Positions 10,467 through 22,403 of a stretch of DNA of 64,000 nt are shown piece by piece. The number at the start of each line of letters is the position of its first letter. Position 1 is the first letter of the stretch. A program made the position numbers and the translations under genes. The notes beneath the pieces are model-generated. The model did no database searches. It saw only the letters and a program-made list of their open reading frames with translations, and had not been told where the DNA came from. Origin of the DNA: Microbotryum silenes-acaulis (taxonomy: Eukaryota; Basidiomycota; Microbotryomycetes; Microbotryales; Microbotryaceae); contig QPFY01000016.1 of assembly GCA_003665825.1 (NCBI GenBank), positions 62,001 to 126,000 of the forward strand. Direction: 5' to 3'.

Positions 10467-13400
10467 TCATCCCTCGATCTTCTTCAACAACGCTCCGTAC
10501 TCCTCCACCAACTTCTTACACGTTTCGTGCATGCCCAACTCGGGCAAAACGACCTCCCGCAGAATATCGCGTTTGTTGAACGAAAGCACCTTGGGATCCC
10601 ACTTTGTTTCCGAATTCGAGGGTTGGCTGTGCGCCAAAGTTCAAAAGTTCATCATCAGAATCTGCTTTGGTTAAAGCAAAACAATCATCGAGCGGGGGGT
10701 CGAACTCAAAACTCACTAATACACCGGCCCCAACAATGACCTAATAACCTCCTCCGCCCGTCCTAAAATGCCCGCTTTGCCCAACCGCTCACAATACCGC
10801 CTCATGAAAAGGCTATATTCCTCCGGCGAGTCCAGCGCAACCGAAGCTTCGATCCTCGCTTCCGCATGCGCCAACGTACGCGAGAGTCCGAAGTCGTTTT
10901 GTTCGCCTTGAGGTGCCGAAGGGTCGCCGGAAAGTGTTGGCGAGAACTTGCGTTTCTTCGAGGAACGTTCGACGTCCGAATCGGGTGCGATCGAGCTTTT
11001 GCCTTCCTCGTCATCGTCGTCCTGCTCAGCTTCAGAAGCGTCCGCTCCCGCAGCTTCCCGAATCGCTGTCTCGACCCTCCCGACCGCGCCATCCACCTCG
11101 TCCTCCTGCGTGATACTGCCCCACAACTCGGACCCGTTCTTCCACCCCTTCTCCCCAACATGAACCCACACGCCCAACGCCCTATCGAACGAACACGTCA
11201 CCCCCGACGAAAGCGCGACCACCGGAGTCCCATTGGGTAACAACGCAGCTGTAGTAATCGTCGTCGAGGTCTTCCCCTTCCCGCCAGCTCCTCCTCCATC
11301 CACCCCCGACGTCAAAAGCGCTTCGATGGACCTCATCTCCAGCCCCACACTCCGTCTCGGTACATCCCAAACACCCAACGTTCCCTTCGCCGTAATAACC
11401 ATCAACCACTTCCCCTCAGCACACAAGAATGCGCACGGCGAATCGAGTACGACGACGGGCCAGAGCCTCCTTCCCACTGGTGAGTAGACGACGAGGGATT
11501 CGTCATCGAGTGAAACGGCTGAAAATAGTAGTGATCCGGTCGATGATACGATGAAGGAAGTATGATAATCGATCCAGAGCGTCTTCTCTTGCGCATCTTG
11601 TTCCTTCACGTTCTCGGACGACGCCCCAATGACAACACAAACCTCGCTCGATCCTTTCCTCTCCCCCTCCCCAAAGTTACGGACCTGCAACCGATCGCCT
11701 TGCTCTGTGATCTTCTGCTCCTCAAACGTTTTAACCAAAGGCACCGCCAAGGCCCTCTCTCCCTTCCCATCCGGCCGATTCGAAATCCCAAACGTCAACC
11801 TCCTAGCCTGCAGCCCGACGACAGGCGCATAAGCTGGTCTCAACTCCCTCAAGTCCTGCCTCTCTACCGCCCTCCTCCCTCCTCCGACGATCCTTCCCTG
11901 AGTCCTATACTCCGCTTCGGACAACCGCAGATGGTCACCGTACCCCTGACCAGGCACCGGTCGACCTCTTTCGACGTGATCAATGTCCATCGCATCCAAC
12001 GATCGTCGTGCTGACCCTTGACCTTGGTTCGGGAAGGACGATGACGAAGGGGCATGCGAAGTATAGTGCGGTTGTAGTTGATCCGGCACGACGTACGTGT
12101 ATGCTGCTGGGTTTTGTTCTTGAGGATGGAAGCCGATCGGTTGGTGCACCTGTTGTTGTTGTTGTTGTTGTTGTTGAGGCCACGTCTGCGCGATCGGCTG
12201 CATCCCATTCTGCAAGACCGCTCGTTGCGGCACTTGCTGACCCATGGGAAGTGTTGAAGGTTGCTGCATCATCATCTGATGACCGCCCAAAGGAGCCTGC
12301 ATGACCGGTGCCGAAGCGAATGGGTTTCCCCCTGATTGAACCTGCCCGATCTGCGACCTCGGCACGACCCTCTTCGCACCCGGACCCTTCCTCGCCACCA
12401 ACGTATTAACACTCGTCGTCGTCGTTGGTCCAGTTCCGTGCAAGATCGTCCCATTCCTAATCGGTACCAACGTATTAACCGCCATCAATTTCTGCTGCGC
12501 GGCCAAAACGGCCGCCCCATTAAGCGCAGGTACGCTAGTTCCATAAAGGTCCCTCCAAAACTTTTCCTTGGCCTCTACTGGACAAACGGTAGCGATTTCG
12601 TCCAAATCGAATTCAAAAACGGCGACATGACCTTCCGACGAACAAGCCCAAAGTTGTTTACCATCTTTGGACCAAGAAAGGTCCAAGATGTCCCTTTCGA
12701 AAATTTCCTCGAAGACGATCACCGGTTCGGATTTGGAGGTGATCCAAAGGGAGAGTGTACTTCTCGCGCATAACGCCAGCACCGAACAAAAATTGTTACT
12801 CTCCGCTGGAAGTGTTGAATCCCTTAGGAATACGTGAGGGTTGAACGCACTGCATTCGACGATGTTGCCGTGACCGACCATGAAGGTTTGACCGCGGAAA
12901 GTGGAGCGTTCGATCACGGCGGCGACGAAGACGTCGTTCGAGGTCGCATTGGGTAAGACGAGGTGCGAGCCATCGGGGGACCAACTGGGGATCGTCGTCG
13001 AGCAATACGCCATCGATTCAGTAATTAAAAACCACATGGAGAATGCTCGGCTTACTCACGATGGACGGTTGATGTTGGTTTTGGGCGCTTGGACGAACAC
13101 TTCTTCGATGCTGGTGTGGAGGCGCCAATCGCTCGTACGCCAGATCTTGGCCGAGCCGTCGTCGGACTGTAGGACAATCGGGATAACGTCGATCAGGACC
13201 CGGCTCTATGTCCCATCGCCCGCCTCGGCGCTTTCAGAGGGCGGGAACCGACCTGGGTCGCGAGGTATTGCCCGACGGGATCAAAGACGAGGCCCTTGAC
13301 GAAACCCATGTGACCGTCGAGGCGAGCGATGCGTTCTGGCCGTCGGTGAATGCATCATATCAGCCCGTGGTCGTCGAATATCTCCTCGAGGCAGGCTCTG

Positions 13401-14210
13401 ATGTGCTCACCAAACGTTTTGCCGCTGTAGACGTAGGCCGAACTGTCGAGTCCGACGGAGGCGACGTATTCGTCGTTTGGACTCCACGCGACGCCGGCGA
13501 CGTCTGCGAGAGAAAAGCCGACAACGTTGAACACCATCAGCAGTTAGTTGTATCTCTGACACGCGTCTGAGGCTCTCCTGCCCCTCGAAGCCAGGACGGA
13601 CCCGAATCGTGACCAACGAGTCGCCGTACGGCCTTCCAGTTTTCGATGTTGACCTGATCGGTGCCCCACACCTTTCCACCCTTTCCCCTGTAGTAAAACA
13701 AAAGGATGATGGGTGGTCTCGGTCACTGTTGACTCCTCGCAGCTGCTCACCCTCCCGTGACGTGCAGGCTGCTCCACCTGAACCGAATCTCTTCCCCGTG
13801 TGAACTCACTGCTCCAAACTCCAAATCATGACAATCTTGTCATCTGACCCACTGGCCAAGTACCTCCCATCATGACTCCACCTGACGCACATGACGACGC
13901 CTGTTGTAAAGCGGAGCAGAAACGTTGTCGATCAGGACTTTCACCTCCGCTTCGCTCCTCCGCAAAATTCGAACGTACCCGAATGACTGATCAACGTGCT
14001 CAACAACTTGGCACATCTCTCGTCCCTCTCCGCACGTTCATCAACCACGCCTAGCGTAGACCATAGTCGAATCTTGGTATCGAGTCCACCGGTGGCGAGC
14101 CTCGATCGATCGGGGTGGATCGAGAGCGTGTAGATCGTCGTAGGGCGCAGGTCCGTACGCGTCTCGTCGGGGTGCACGACCCAGCACGGTTTGGTGATGG
14201 AGATTGGCAT
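10467..14210 (-). CDS. HIR1: HIRA/Hir1 histone-chaperone subunit
   Basis: Eight exons (13979-14210, 13810-13900, 13602-13687, 13411-13503, 13253-13335, 13060-13166, 10717-12984, 10467-10626) encode 1039 aa. The N-terminal half is a WD40 propeller that follows the HIRA pattern: [76 protein letters not shown] and [15 protein letters not shown] Gln-rich linker with a (CAA)n tract and an acidic, basic middle follow. The C-terminal HIRA domain ends in the small last exon ([14 protein letters not shown]). Inferred role: scaffold of the HIR complex that deposits H3-H4 independently of replication and represses histone genes. The start ATG at 14210 gives the expected MPISITKP beginning. Confidence 0.94.
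12149..12177. repeat. CAA/TTG trinucleotide tract inside HIR1
   Basis: A TTG-type triplet run on the + strand that encodes a poly-Gln stretch in the Hir1 linker. It is a potentially length-variable coding microsatellite. Confidence 0.85.
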
Positions 14211-14520
14211 CGGGGCGGGCCGCTGTTGGGAGAGAGAGCTCAAGCCTACAACTTGGGGCCGGACTCGGCCGGACTCGAACGCGCTCGACTCGGACGCGGG
14301 TCAGCGCGTCGCACCTCGCGCGTGCCATGTTCCAGCCGAAATCGACGGTTCTGCCTCAGGAGTGCCTCCCTATATTCAAGTGGCAATGCCGTAGCGTGTG
14401 GCACACCCAAGATGTATATTGCGCCGGAATCAAGGTGATCATCACCAGAAAAAGAACCGAGAGAGTACCCGCAATCCTTCTCCCCCCACCCCCACCCCTT
14501 AACCCGTCCGACATAAGCCG
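14211..14520. other. Spacer between two minus-strand genes
   Basis: Presumed HIR1 promoter and the 3' end of the lipid kinase gene. The sequence upstream of the HIR1 ATG contains short GGACTCGGCC-type repeats. No other gene is supported. Confidence 0.5.
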
Positions 14521-16286
14521 TCATGCCCAAATGCCCAACCCCGTCTTCCCATTCCCCAGGCCCCTCATCGCATACCTACCTCTCCCATGACCCTCACCTT
14601 TGCTCCCTAAATCCGTCACCAGTCCATCGAGGCATACCAATCGATCCTTGACGTCGTCCGAATCGGGCTATTTTAGGAACAAGAAACGCATGAGTTCCGA
14701 CGCAAGCAAAAAAGAAGCGTACGTTCAACGACAGAGAATGAACCAGAGACCCACCGCCTCCCACTCGACCATCCGACATCGATAATACTCGACCCTCTCC
14801 GTACCATCGTTCCATCTCATCCCCACGTGTTTCCCACCTCTATAGATCCCTCCAAACGTCTCCCACAAACTCGCTACGAAAAACTCTTTTGCCTTTTGCG
14901 ATCCCTCCGATTCAAACACCTTGCGCGTCAGCGGATCTCTCAAGGGCCTGACCAGAACGACATCGATCGACGAATCGAGTTCTTGATCTTGCTCCGCTTG
15001 CATGGTGAGCGATCTCGTTCTTAAAGGTGCGACGACAAAGTCCTTCTCGAACCGGGACACCAAACTCCCCACAACATAAACCCACGGACCATCCAATACG
15101 ATCTCTCTGGCACTTTCGTACACCCACTGGCCCGCGTCCCACCTACTGACCGCACCGACCATCTTGACTTTTCCCTCGTACCATCTGGTAGCATTCTCAC
15201 CAGCGGCGATTTTGAACCTCTCCACACCTGGATGGGTCGAGCGTAATTTTTCAGCGTCGTACAAGATATTGGCGTGCAAAGCGGTCGAGGTAACGACGAG
15301 TGTGAACAGTCGGCGTTCTGGCTCTCCTAAGTTGACGGAAGGGAGTAGGTTGAGAGCGACATCCAACGGCCTTGGTCGATCGTTGCGTCGATGGAGGTAG
15401 GCAAAGAGGGATTGGTAGATGTGGAGTGCAGGATCAAGTTCGGTGTGATGCTCGGGTGGAAAGTGGTGTTGATAGAGTGCATTGGCGGTGCCGAGCGGTC
15501 TGAGAAGTGGAGAAAGTGGGGGTGGGGTACGGTGTAGAGTTGGTCAATCGGCGTTTTGACACTCGTCTCGTTTCAGTGCGGTAAATGTACTCACATGACC
15601 ACCAACCCAGTCTCTTTAACCTCCTTTGTCTCCCCCTCCACATCGACCCCCTGCAACAAGCCATTGACCACCTCTCCGACGGTGCCATCTCCACCGATGA
15701 CGACCACCGTCCTTGGCCCGCCCGGATCACATCGGACGATTTGTCTCCCAATCATGGTCCCATCAGCTTGCACAGTCGTCTCGTGAACGTGTATGGATTG
15801 CTCCGAATGAACATCGCCCGAATTGACGAGTAAGGTGAGTAGCGAGCTCAGGACGATTTGGGATCTCGAATTGTGTTGCGAACAAGTGGGGTTCCTGACA
15901 ATATGAAGCGTGTGTTGCTTGTTCTGTTTCTCGAATGGTGTGCGTAATAGATGGGAAGGGATTCGAAGATGGGCCAACCAATCCTCCTGCGGCTGTAGTA
16001 CCTCAGCCTCACTCGCCTCCTTCTCGGATGGGGTGGTGTAAGCCTTCCACTGCACCTCCTCCACGACCGCCTTCTCTTCCCCGTCTACTCCCTCTATCCA
16101 AGAAAGCTTGACCGCATGTTCCGAGGTTTTCAATACGGTCCCCACTCGATCATAGGGCAGTTTGAGAGTGTGAACTTGCGAGTCGTGCTTGCTGAGAGGG
16201 GTACGATCGAAGATGAGGTCGGTTGAAGTGGAAGAGAGGTGAGTGGTCCTTCCTCGGAAATGGACCAGGGAGGTACGGGATGACAT
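14521..16286 (-). CDS. Sphingoid long-chain base kinase-like (DAGK-type) lipid kinase
   Basis: Three exons (15595-16286, 14755-15499, 14521-14667) encode 527 aa. A DAGK catalytic domain is clear. It has HIVRNPTCSQ near the start of the fold, the ATP-loop motif VVVIGGDGTVGEV near residues 200-210, and IPLGTANALY assembled across intron 1 near 230. The C-terminal lobe includes DGPWVYVVGSLVSRFEKDF and ends near VCLDG. The nearest families are yeast Lcb4/Lcb5 and sphingosine kinases, which make long-chain base 1-phosphate. A ceramide kinase or diacylglycerol kinase cannot be excluded from motifs alone. The ~120-residue N-terminal part is weakly conserved. The last junction (donor GTGGGT) and the stop are less certain than the rest. 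Confidence 0.82.
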
Positions 16287-16604
16287 GCGGGTGCGAGCTG
16301 GCGGTGAGAGGAGGGAGGGGGGGGGGGGGCGGGGGCAAAAAGGGGTTAGAGAGAGAGAGAGAGGTGGGGGGGTTGATCGAGGCGTGGGGGGTGAACACCG
16401 AACACCGAACACCGAACCGAGACCGAGAGCGGCGCCCAAAGTCGTAATAGCGTATTTGTATTTCCCCCCAATCGTAATAGGCTATTTCGTATTTCGACGC
16501 GCGGCTTGGAACTCTGCCAGCAACTACTCCTAGCTACTCGCTGCTCTGCTGCTCTGCTGCATCATCTCTTCATCTCTCCGGGTGGTGCTCCTATCCCAGG
16601 TAGA
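16287..16604. other. Divergent promoter region with simple repeats
   Basis: Between the lipid kinase and DOA10. It holds a G-rich run (about 16317-16336), a GA microsatellite (about 16349-16363), a run of ACACCGA units (about 16395-16420) and a duplicated TCGTAATAG-type block (about 16441-16497). These may be promoter elements, or only simple repeats. Confidence 0.5.
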
Positions 16605-19600
16605 ATGGAACGCTGGCAGGACTATAACCAGGACGTACCACCGACGGCTGGACCCTCGTCATCGTCGTCGGATCCTCAGCTGCACCAGCTGGGGCCAGGG
16701 CACGATCATCCTACACCAAGCGAGGGTACGATCCCACGATCGCCCACCTCGTCTGACCACCCGCCCACCTCGATGCCCGACCCCGCGAGTGATGCTCCCG
16801 GCGCCGATCCCGACGACCAAGACCAAGACCACGTCTGTCGCGTTTGTCGGTCAGGCGCACCCGAGGATGGTGCATTGTCTTGGCCATGTCAATGTGCAGG
16901 CTCGATGAAGTCAGTGCAGCATTCGGTCCCACAACTGTCCCCCTTGCATCAGCTTACATTTCCCGCTTCCCGTTCAGATACGTCCACGAATCTTGCTTGA
17001 ACGAATGGGTGCGCGTGTCCAAGAAGACCAAATGCGAACTCTGCCACACACCTTTGCACTACATCTCCATCTACCCCGCGCACATGCCCTCCCACCTACC
17101 CCCCAAGATCCTCCTCCGTCACCTCGTGTCGTCGCTCCTCGCTTCGCTCGCGCTCGTCCTCCGTCTGATTTTCGTCGCGCTCTTGTGGCTCGTCGTCTTG
17201 CCGTATGCGATCGAGTCCATCTTCAAGCTCTTCATCTGCACCGCAGACGGCTTGGGAATCTTTAGCCTCGTCATCACCGCAAGAGTTACCCCCGTCCGAC
17301 TCGTCGGAGGAACCTACATGACCTTACTACCCAGAACGACCCGTTCCGACTCGGGCCAAAGGATCGAATACGTCGTCAATTCAACTTTGTGTTATCTCAA
17401 ACAGAACCTTACCTCCCTCGCTACGTCGACGACCTTGATGAACATGACCACCGGCCTCACCTCCCTTATTCAAGCACCTTTGGACGAGTCTGGCCTCGTT
17501 CACACTGCAGCCCAGATAACACCGAACTGGATCGGCCGACTCGACAAGATCGACTACTTGCGCACGATGATCTACGGTCCGGCCGCTCGTTCCAAAATCG
17601 CGTGGGACGTCGTCTTTGAGTGAGTTCAAAAGTCTACGTGTTTTCGAATCAGCACTGGGATCGTGCTCGCTAATCCATCCTCTACAAAAACTCTACTCGC
17701 TCAACCAGTACGATCGCCTCGGACGTGTTCAAAGGTCAAGTCATCACTTCGATCGTCATCGTCCTATTCGTCATCGGTTTCTTGGTCAGGGAATGGATCC
17801 TCACCAACGCACCTCCCGAAATACCCCCCGTACCCGTACCCGCACCCGCACCCGCACCCGCACCCGTCATCGTCGCTGCTGCTGCGGCTCCTGTGATTCC
17901 GGCGTTGATCGTAGGCGAAGAACGCGCGCAAGGACTCGTCCACATGGAGATACAAGATGAATTGAGAGGTCCCCAATACGACGAGATGTGGAGGCACCTC
18001 GAACGAACGCTCGATCGACTCGCGGCGGTGGATCCGAGAGTCAATTTACCTCCGAGGCAGACGGAACAGGTTAGGGGGGCAACATGGGATGCGACGCTTG
18101 TGCATGATGAGGAGGATGATGCGGACGATCAAGATTATGAGGATAGTGAGAGGGAGGATAGGTCAGGGGAGAGTGAGCTTTCTGATGAAGATGATGAGGA
18201 TGAAGAGTATAATGGCGTTCATATTCCCGGTTTGACGGGCGATTACGTCCCTGGTTTGGACGATCCGAATGGAGGACCGAGCTACATCATCCGACGTGTC
18301 AATCCCGAAGGTTCCCAACCTCCCCCTGTCCAGCCCGCCCAAAAAGAGGCTCAACCTCGTCCACCCATCCTCCGAGGCGAACTTGCTCCTGCACCACGAG
18401 TACCCGCCGCAAACGTCGCCGCCCGCGAAGTTCCCCCTCCACCCGAACAACAAATCAACAACGATCGGGCTATGATCGTCGCAGCCGACGCCGCCAACGC
18501 CCCCATCCCCCCTGACGACCCTCCTCCGAACGACGACGATTTCGCCGCCGAAGACCTCTTTGACGACTTTGAAGGCGTGCTCCAAGCCATCGGTATGCGC
18601 GGATCGTTCTCCACCCTACTCCAAAATCTTTGTCTTATGATGCTCCTCGTCAGTCTATGTCTCGCCATCGGCCTCTGGATCCCTCTTTCACTCGGGAGGG
18701 TCATGGCGGGTTTGGATGCGATTCGATGGGTCGTGATGCCGTTGAGGGTCGTGAGATGGTTTTCGGACCCGGTGTTCGATAAGGCGTTCGAGGTGGTCAT
18801 GTGGGTGACGAGGAAAGGGTTCACATTCGTCGGGCCGATGGCTCAAGGTGCGCGCAACGGGACGGTATTGGGCAAGGTCTTGGCGAAGTTCGGTGTAGTG
18901 GCGAGCCACTCACCCGTCGTGGCCAACTCGACCGTCGCCGTGGCTTCGACCAAACCCCTTGCCGCTTCAAGCGTCAAGACGACCTTCAAAACCGCGGCGA
19001 AGCATTACAAGATGATGGGGCACGCCGAAGACACCTTTCACCGTGCACTCTGCACCGCCTTGGGCTACACGACTTTCCTCCTCAGTGGAGCAGGTTACCT
19101 CCACATCACGGACAATGAATACAGTCGATCCGTCAACCGCGCGATCCGAGAGGGGATCTCGCAACAGTTGACTTTGCTCAAGGTGTGCTTCTTCGTCGCG
19201 GTCGAAATCATCCTCTTCCCCGCCACGTGCGGTTTGCTCGTCAACCTCTCGACGTACCCACTCTTCCCCGGTGCTTCGTTGGCCACCCGCCTGAACTACC
19301 TCCACGCCGCGCCCTTTTCAGGCTTTTTCCTCACCTGGCTCGCCGGCACGATCTTCATGTTCTCTTTCAGCGCCGCCATAGATGCCGTCCGTGAAGTCGT
19401 TCGCCCCGGCCTCATCTGGTTCATCAAAGATCCGCAATCGCACGACTTTCACCCCATCCGAGAGATTCTCGAACGGTCGTCCTGTACGCAAGCGAAAAAG
19501 ATCTTCACTTCGGTCCTCTTGTACGGATCTGTGATCTTCCTCAGTTTATCAACGAACGTTTTCTTCCTCAAATATTGTTGTCCCACGATCCTCCCTCTCA

Positions 19601-21165
19601 ACTGGTTATCGACACGTTCCTTCTCCGTACCTTTGGATCTCCTGATCTATCGCTTCGTCGTCCCATTTACGATCGGACTCGTCGAACCTCGATCGATCGC
19701 GAAAACTTGGTGGACGCAATGGGCTCGTCGATCGGCCAAAGCGTTGAGGTTGTCGCACTTTTTATTCGGCGAACGCAATCTCGACGAAGAAGGGACGCAT
19801 GTGAGGAGGACGTGGAGGGCGAGGATACTTTTGTTAAAGGCGCCTGTACCACCTCCTCCCGTCGAAGGCGAAGACCGTATCCGGGATACGACGTTCGACG
19901 ATGAACTTCTCTCTTCGAGTTCTTCGACCCGCCCCGTCATTTTCCACCACGACGGCGGCTTCGGTCGTGTCCCAGCCCTCGACACCGTCCGTACGGCCCC
20001 CAATCGTCCGATGCTCATCCGCGTCACCTCACAAGGTTTCCCCCTCACCCCTCGGGGCGAACAAGTCATTGCCGAACAAGTGTCCGAAATGGCGACGACG
20101 AGGAAAAAGGATGCTTATGAGGTCGTTTATCTGCCTCCTGCGTTTGCGGTGAGGGTCGGGGTGTGGTGTTATTTGGCTTGGTTGGCGGGATCGGCCGCGG
20201 TGGTGGGTGGGGTGGTGGGACCTCGTGAGTTTTTTCGCGTTGGCGTGCTGGGTTTGATGCTGAGTTGCTGATTGATTCTTTGTTCAATCTTCCCAGTCGT
20301 CGTTGGTCGATACTTCCTCTCAACAATTGCTTCGTCCCCACCACACGACTTTTACGCCTTTGCTCTCGGTGCTCACCTCCTCATCCTCCTCGCCTACGGC
20401 ATCAGTCACGCGAGCCAGTTCCGTCCCTCGCGTCAAACCTGGTCGACGATCCGTATCTTCTCTATGACCATTCTCCTCGCGGGGATCCTGACTCCCCTGG
20501 CATTGGGTCTCTTTGTCGAAGCCTACGTTGTCCTACCTCTCAAACTACTACAAACCCATCGGTACATCGCCAAACTGCTCCCAAGACCGAGCGCGCCAAG
20601 TGCCTCCATGAGCACCGTCCACCTGGTTCCGTCCTGGTCGCTCGGTCTCTTGATCCAACACCTCCTCTTACTGCTCCTCCGTTCCCCCTTACTCCTACCT
20701 TCAATCTCTCCCCTCCGTCTCGCCCAATCGCGCGCCAAGACGCTATGGCTCCACCACGCCCGACCGGCCGCTCTCTCCCTCCTACTGAAAGACCTCTACA
20801 CCCCACTCTTCCTAACCCTCCTAATCTCCCTCCTCTTCCCAACCTACCTAGCCATCTCCCTCCACCGCCTCGTCCTCCTCTTCTACCCTTCCCTCTCCTA
20901 CATCCCAACAACCCACCTCGAACCCTCCCCAATAACAACTTGGATTCAATTAACCTACTTCATTCATTCAACACTCTTCATCCTAAGTACGTTCGCTTGG
21001 ATGTTTAGGAAATGGTGGTTGAGTTGGTTGGGGAGGAGGAGGGAATTGGAATATTTGGTTGAGAGGAGGTTGAGGAATTATGAAACGCGTTCTGAAGCAG
21101 AAGTAGGAGTAGGAGTGGGGGGGGAAAGCACGCGAGTCGTTCCCATGCCGACGCCGCCGGTTTGA
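16605..21165 (+). CDS. DOA10: Doa10/Ssm4 (MARCH6-type) ER ubiquitin ligase
   Basis: Four exons (16605-16909, 16978-17619, 17709-20224, 20297-21165) encode 1443 aa. An N-terminal RING-CH finger of C4HC3 type has C78, C81, C95, C97, H105, C108 and the CELC pair. Intron 1 splits the finger exactly before YVHESC. Many hydrophobic segments follow, consistent with the ~14-helix Doa10 topology: two after the finger, a large group in exon 3 and several in exon 4. Between them is an acidic Pro/Glu/Asp-rich cytosolic loop of about 250 residues. The inferred role is ER-associated degradation with Ubc6/Ubc7, including inner-nuclear-membrane quality control. Length is close to yeast Doa10 (about 1300 aa). 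No key RING ligand is missing. Confidence 0.94.
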
Positions 21166-22403
21166 AAAAAGAGGGTTGACATGAAGCCGGCTGGGGTTTT
21201 TTGGGGGTTCGGTATTAGTGATCTTCCTCTCGCCCTTTTTGTTTTGTTTTTGTCTTTTGTTTTTGCGAATATGTTGTAAACACACTGACTCTTCAACCAA
21301 GAGAAAAAAGAAAAATTTCGTCGTCGTCCCTCGAGTTATGGTACAATAAAGCAAAGATCCGGATTCACGTCGTTTTCACGAACAGCAGTGAAAGGCACGC
21401 TGTCGAGGGACGGCGGAGCCTCCTCACTGGTGATCGAAGATGACAGGTACAATTTTTATATGGATCACAACTAGCTTCTGGTGTCAGCTCGATCAGATAC
21501 GATAGTGCGCTGAGATATGTGTCATTCGTATATGGTCATATGGGTTGTCCCGTCCTTCATCTGATTATTGTTCCTATTATGGTACTTGGGATTGAGCCTA
21601 GCGGCGTGTCATTCACTCCTTAGTCGCTCAATCTCCCTACTTTACTAGTCTCTAATCTCTCTCCTTATTAGCTTTACGCTTCACTTTCTAGCCTTCCGCG
21701 AGTCTGTCCCTTAGTCTCTGGCCACTCTGTTCTCGTCCCTGTTCATTGGACTGAGTCGTGGTCATCATCAGGTCAGCTCTTTGGAATCTTACCTTACTCT
21801 GTTCTCGTCCCTGTTCATTGGACTGAGTCGTGGTCATCATCAGTTACCACTCGAGAACATTTCTGCGACAATATGGAACACCACTGGTACTCACCTAGCT
21901 TCTGGTGTCAACTCGATAACGAAAGAGCTGAAGAAGCTACTAAGTAGGCGCGCGCAATCTCTATTTCTAATGCCTGCTGGCCCGTCGTACTAAGGCCTTG
22001 CCTTACAAACAACTCAGCAAATGCGCAGCGAAGCGCTCAAAGAAGAAGAGCTATGCAATGCGACGAGAATGGAAAAGCTTGGATGAATGGACGTTTGAAT
22101 CGATTGCATAACAAAGAAGCACACCCACGAATAAAGCATAGGGCTATATATGTGTGGGGTGAACAGGGGGGGCAAGATCATCGAGCATCATGGGAAAAAG
22201 GGGCCAGGGCGGCGGCGACGACGACGAGTGGCGTGGCCGGCCGGGCGGGGAACGGATTTGGAATTCGGAGTCGGAAATAGATTCGGAGTTGGAGGTCGGA
22301 TAACAAAGTGTCGTTGGAGTATAAAGAAAAAAGCGGAAAGCGGAAAGTAAAGGCGGAACAAGAAAGACGGAGTGGAGTGGCGTTGCGTGTCGATGAGCGC
22401 AAC
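21166..22403. other. Intergenic region with a 48-bp direct repeat
   Basis: Lies 3' of both DOA10 and the minus-strand secreted gene. It contains the direct repeat listed separately. No coding gene is supported. Confidence 0.55.
21724..21843. repeat. 48-bp exact direct repeat, period 72 bp
   Basis: The block 21724-21771 recurs identically at 21796-21843. A 23-bp segment near 21470 recurs with one mismatch near 21897. The two spacings differ, so this is more than one simple tandem duplication. It may be a relic of a mobile element. Confidence 0.9.
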
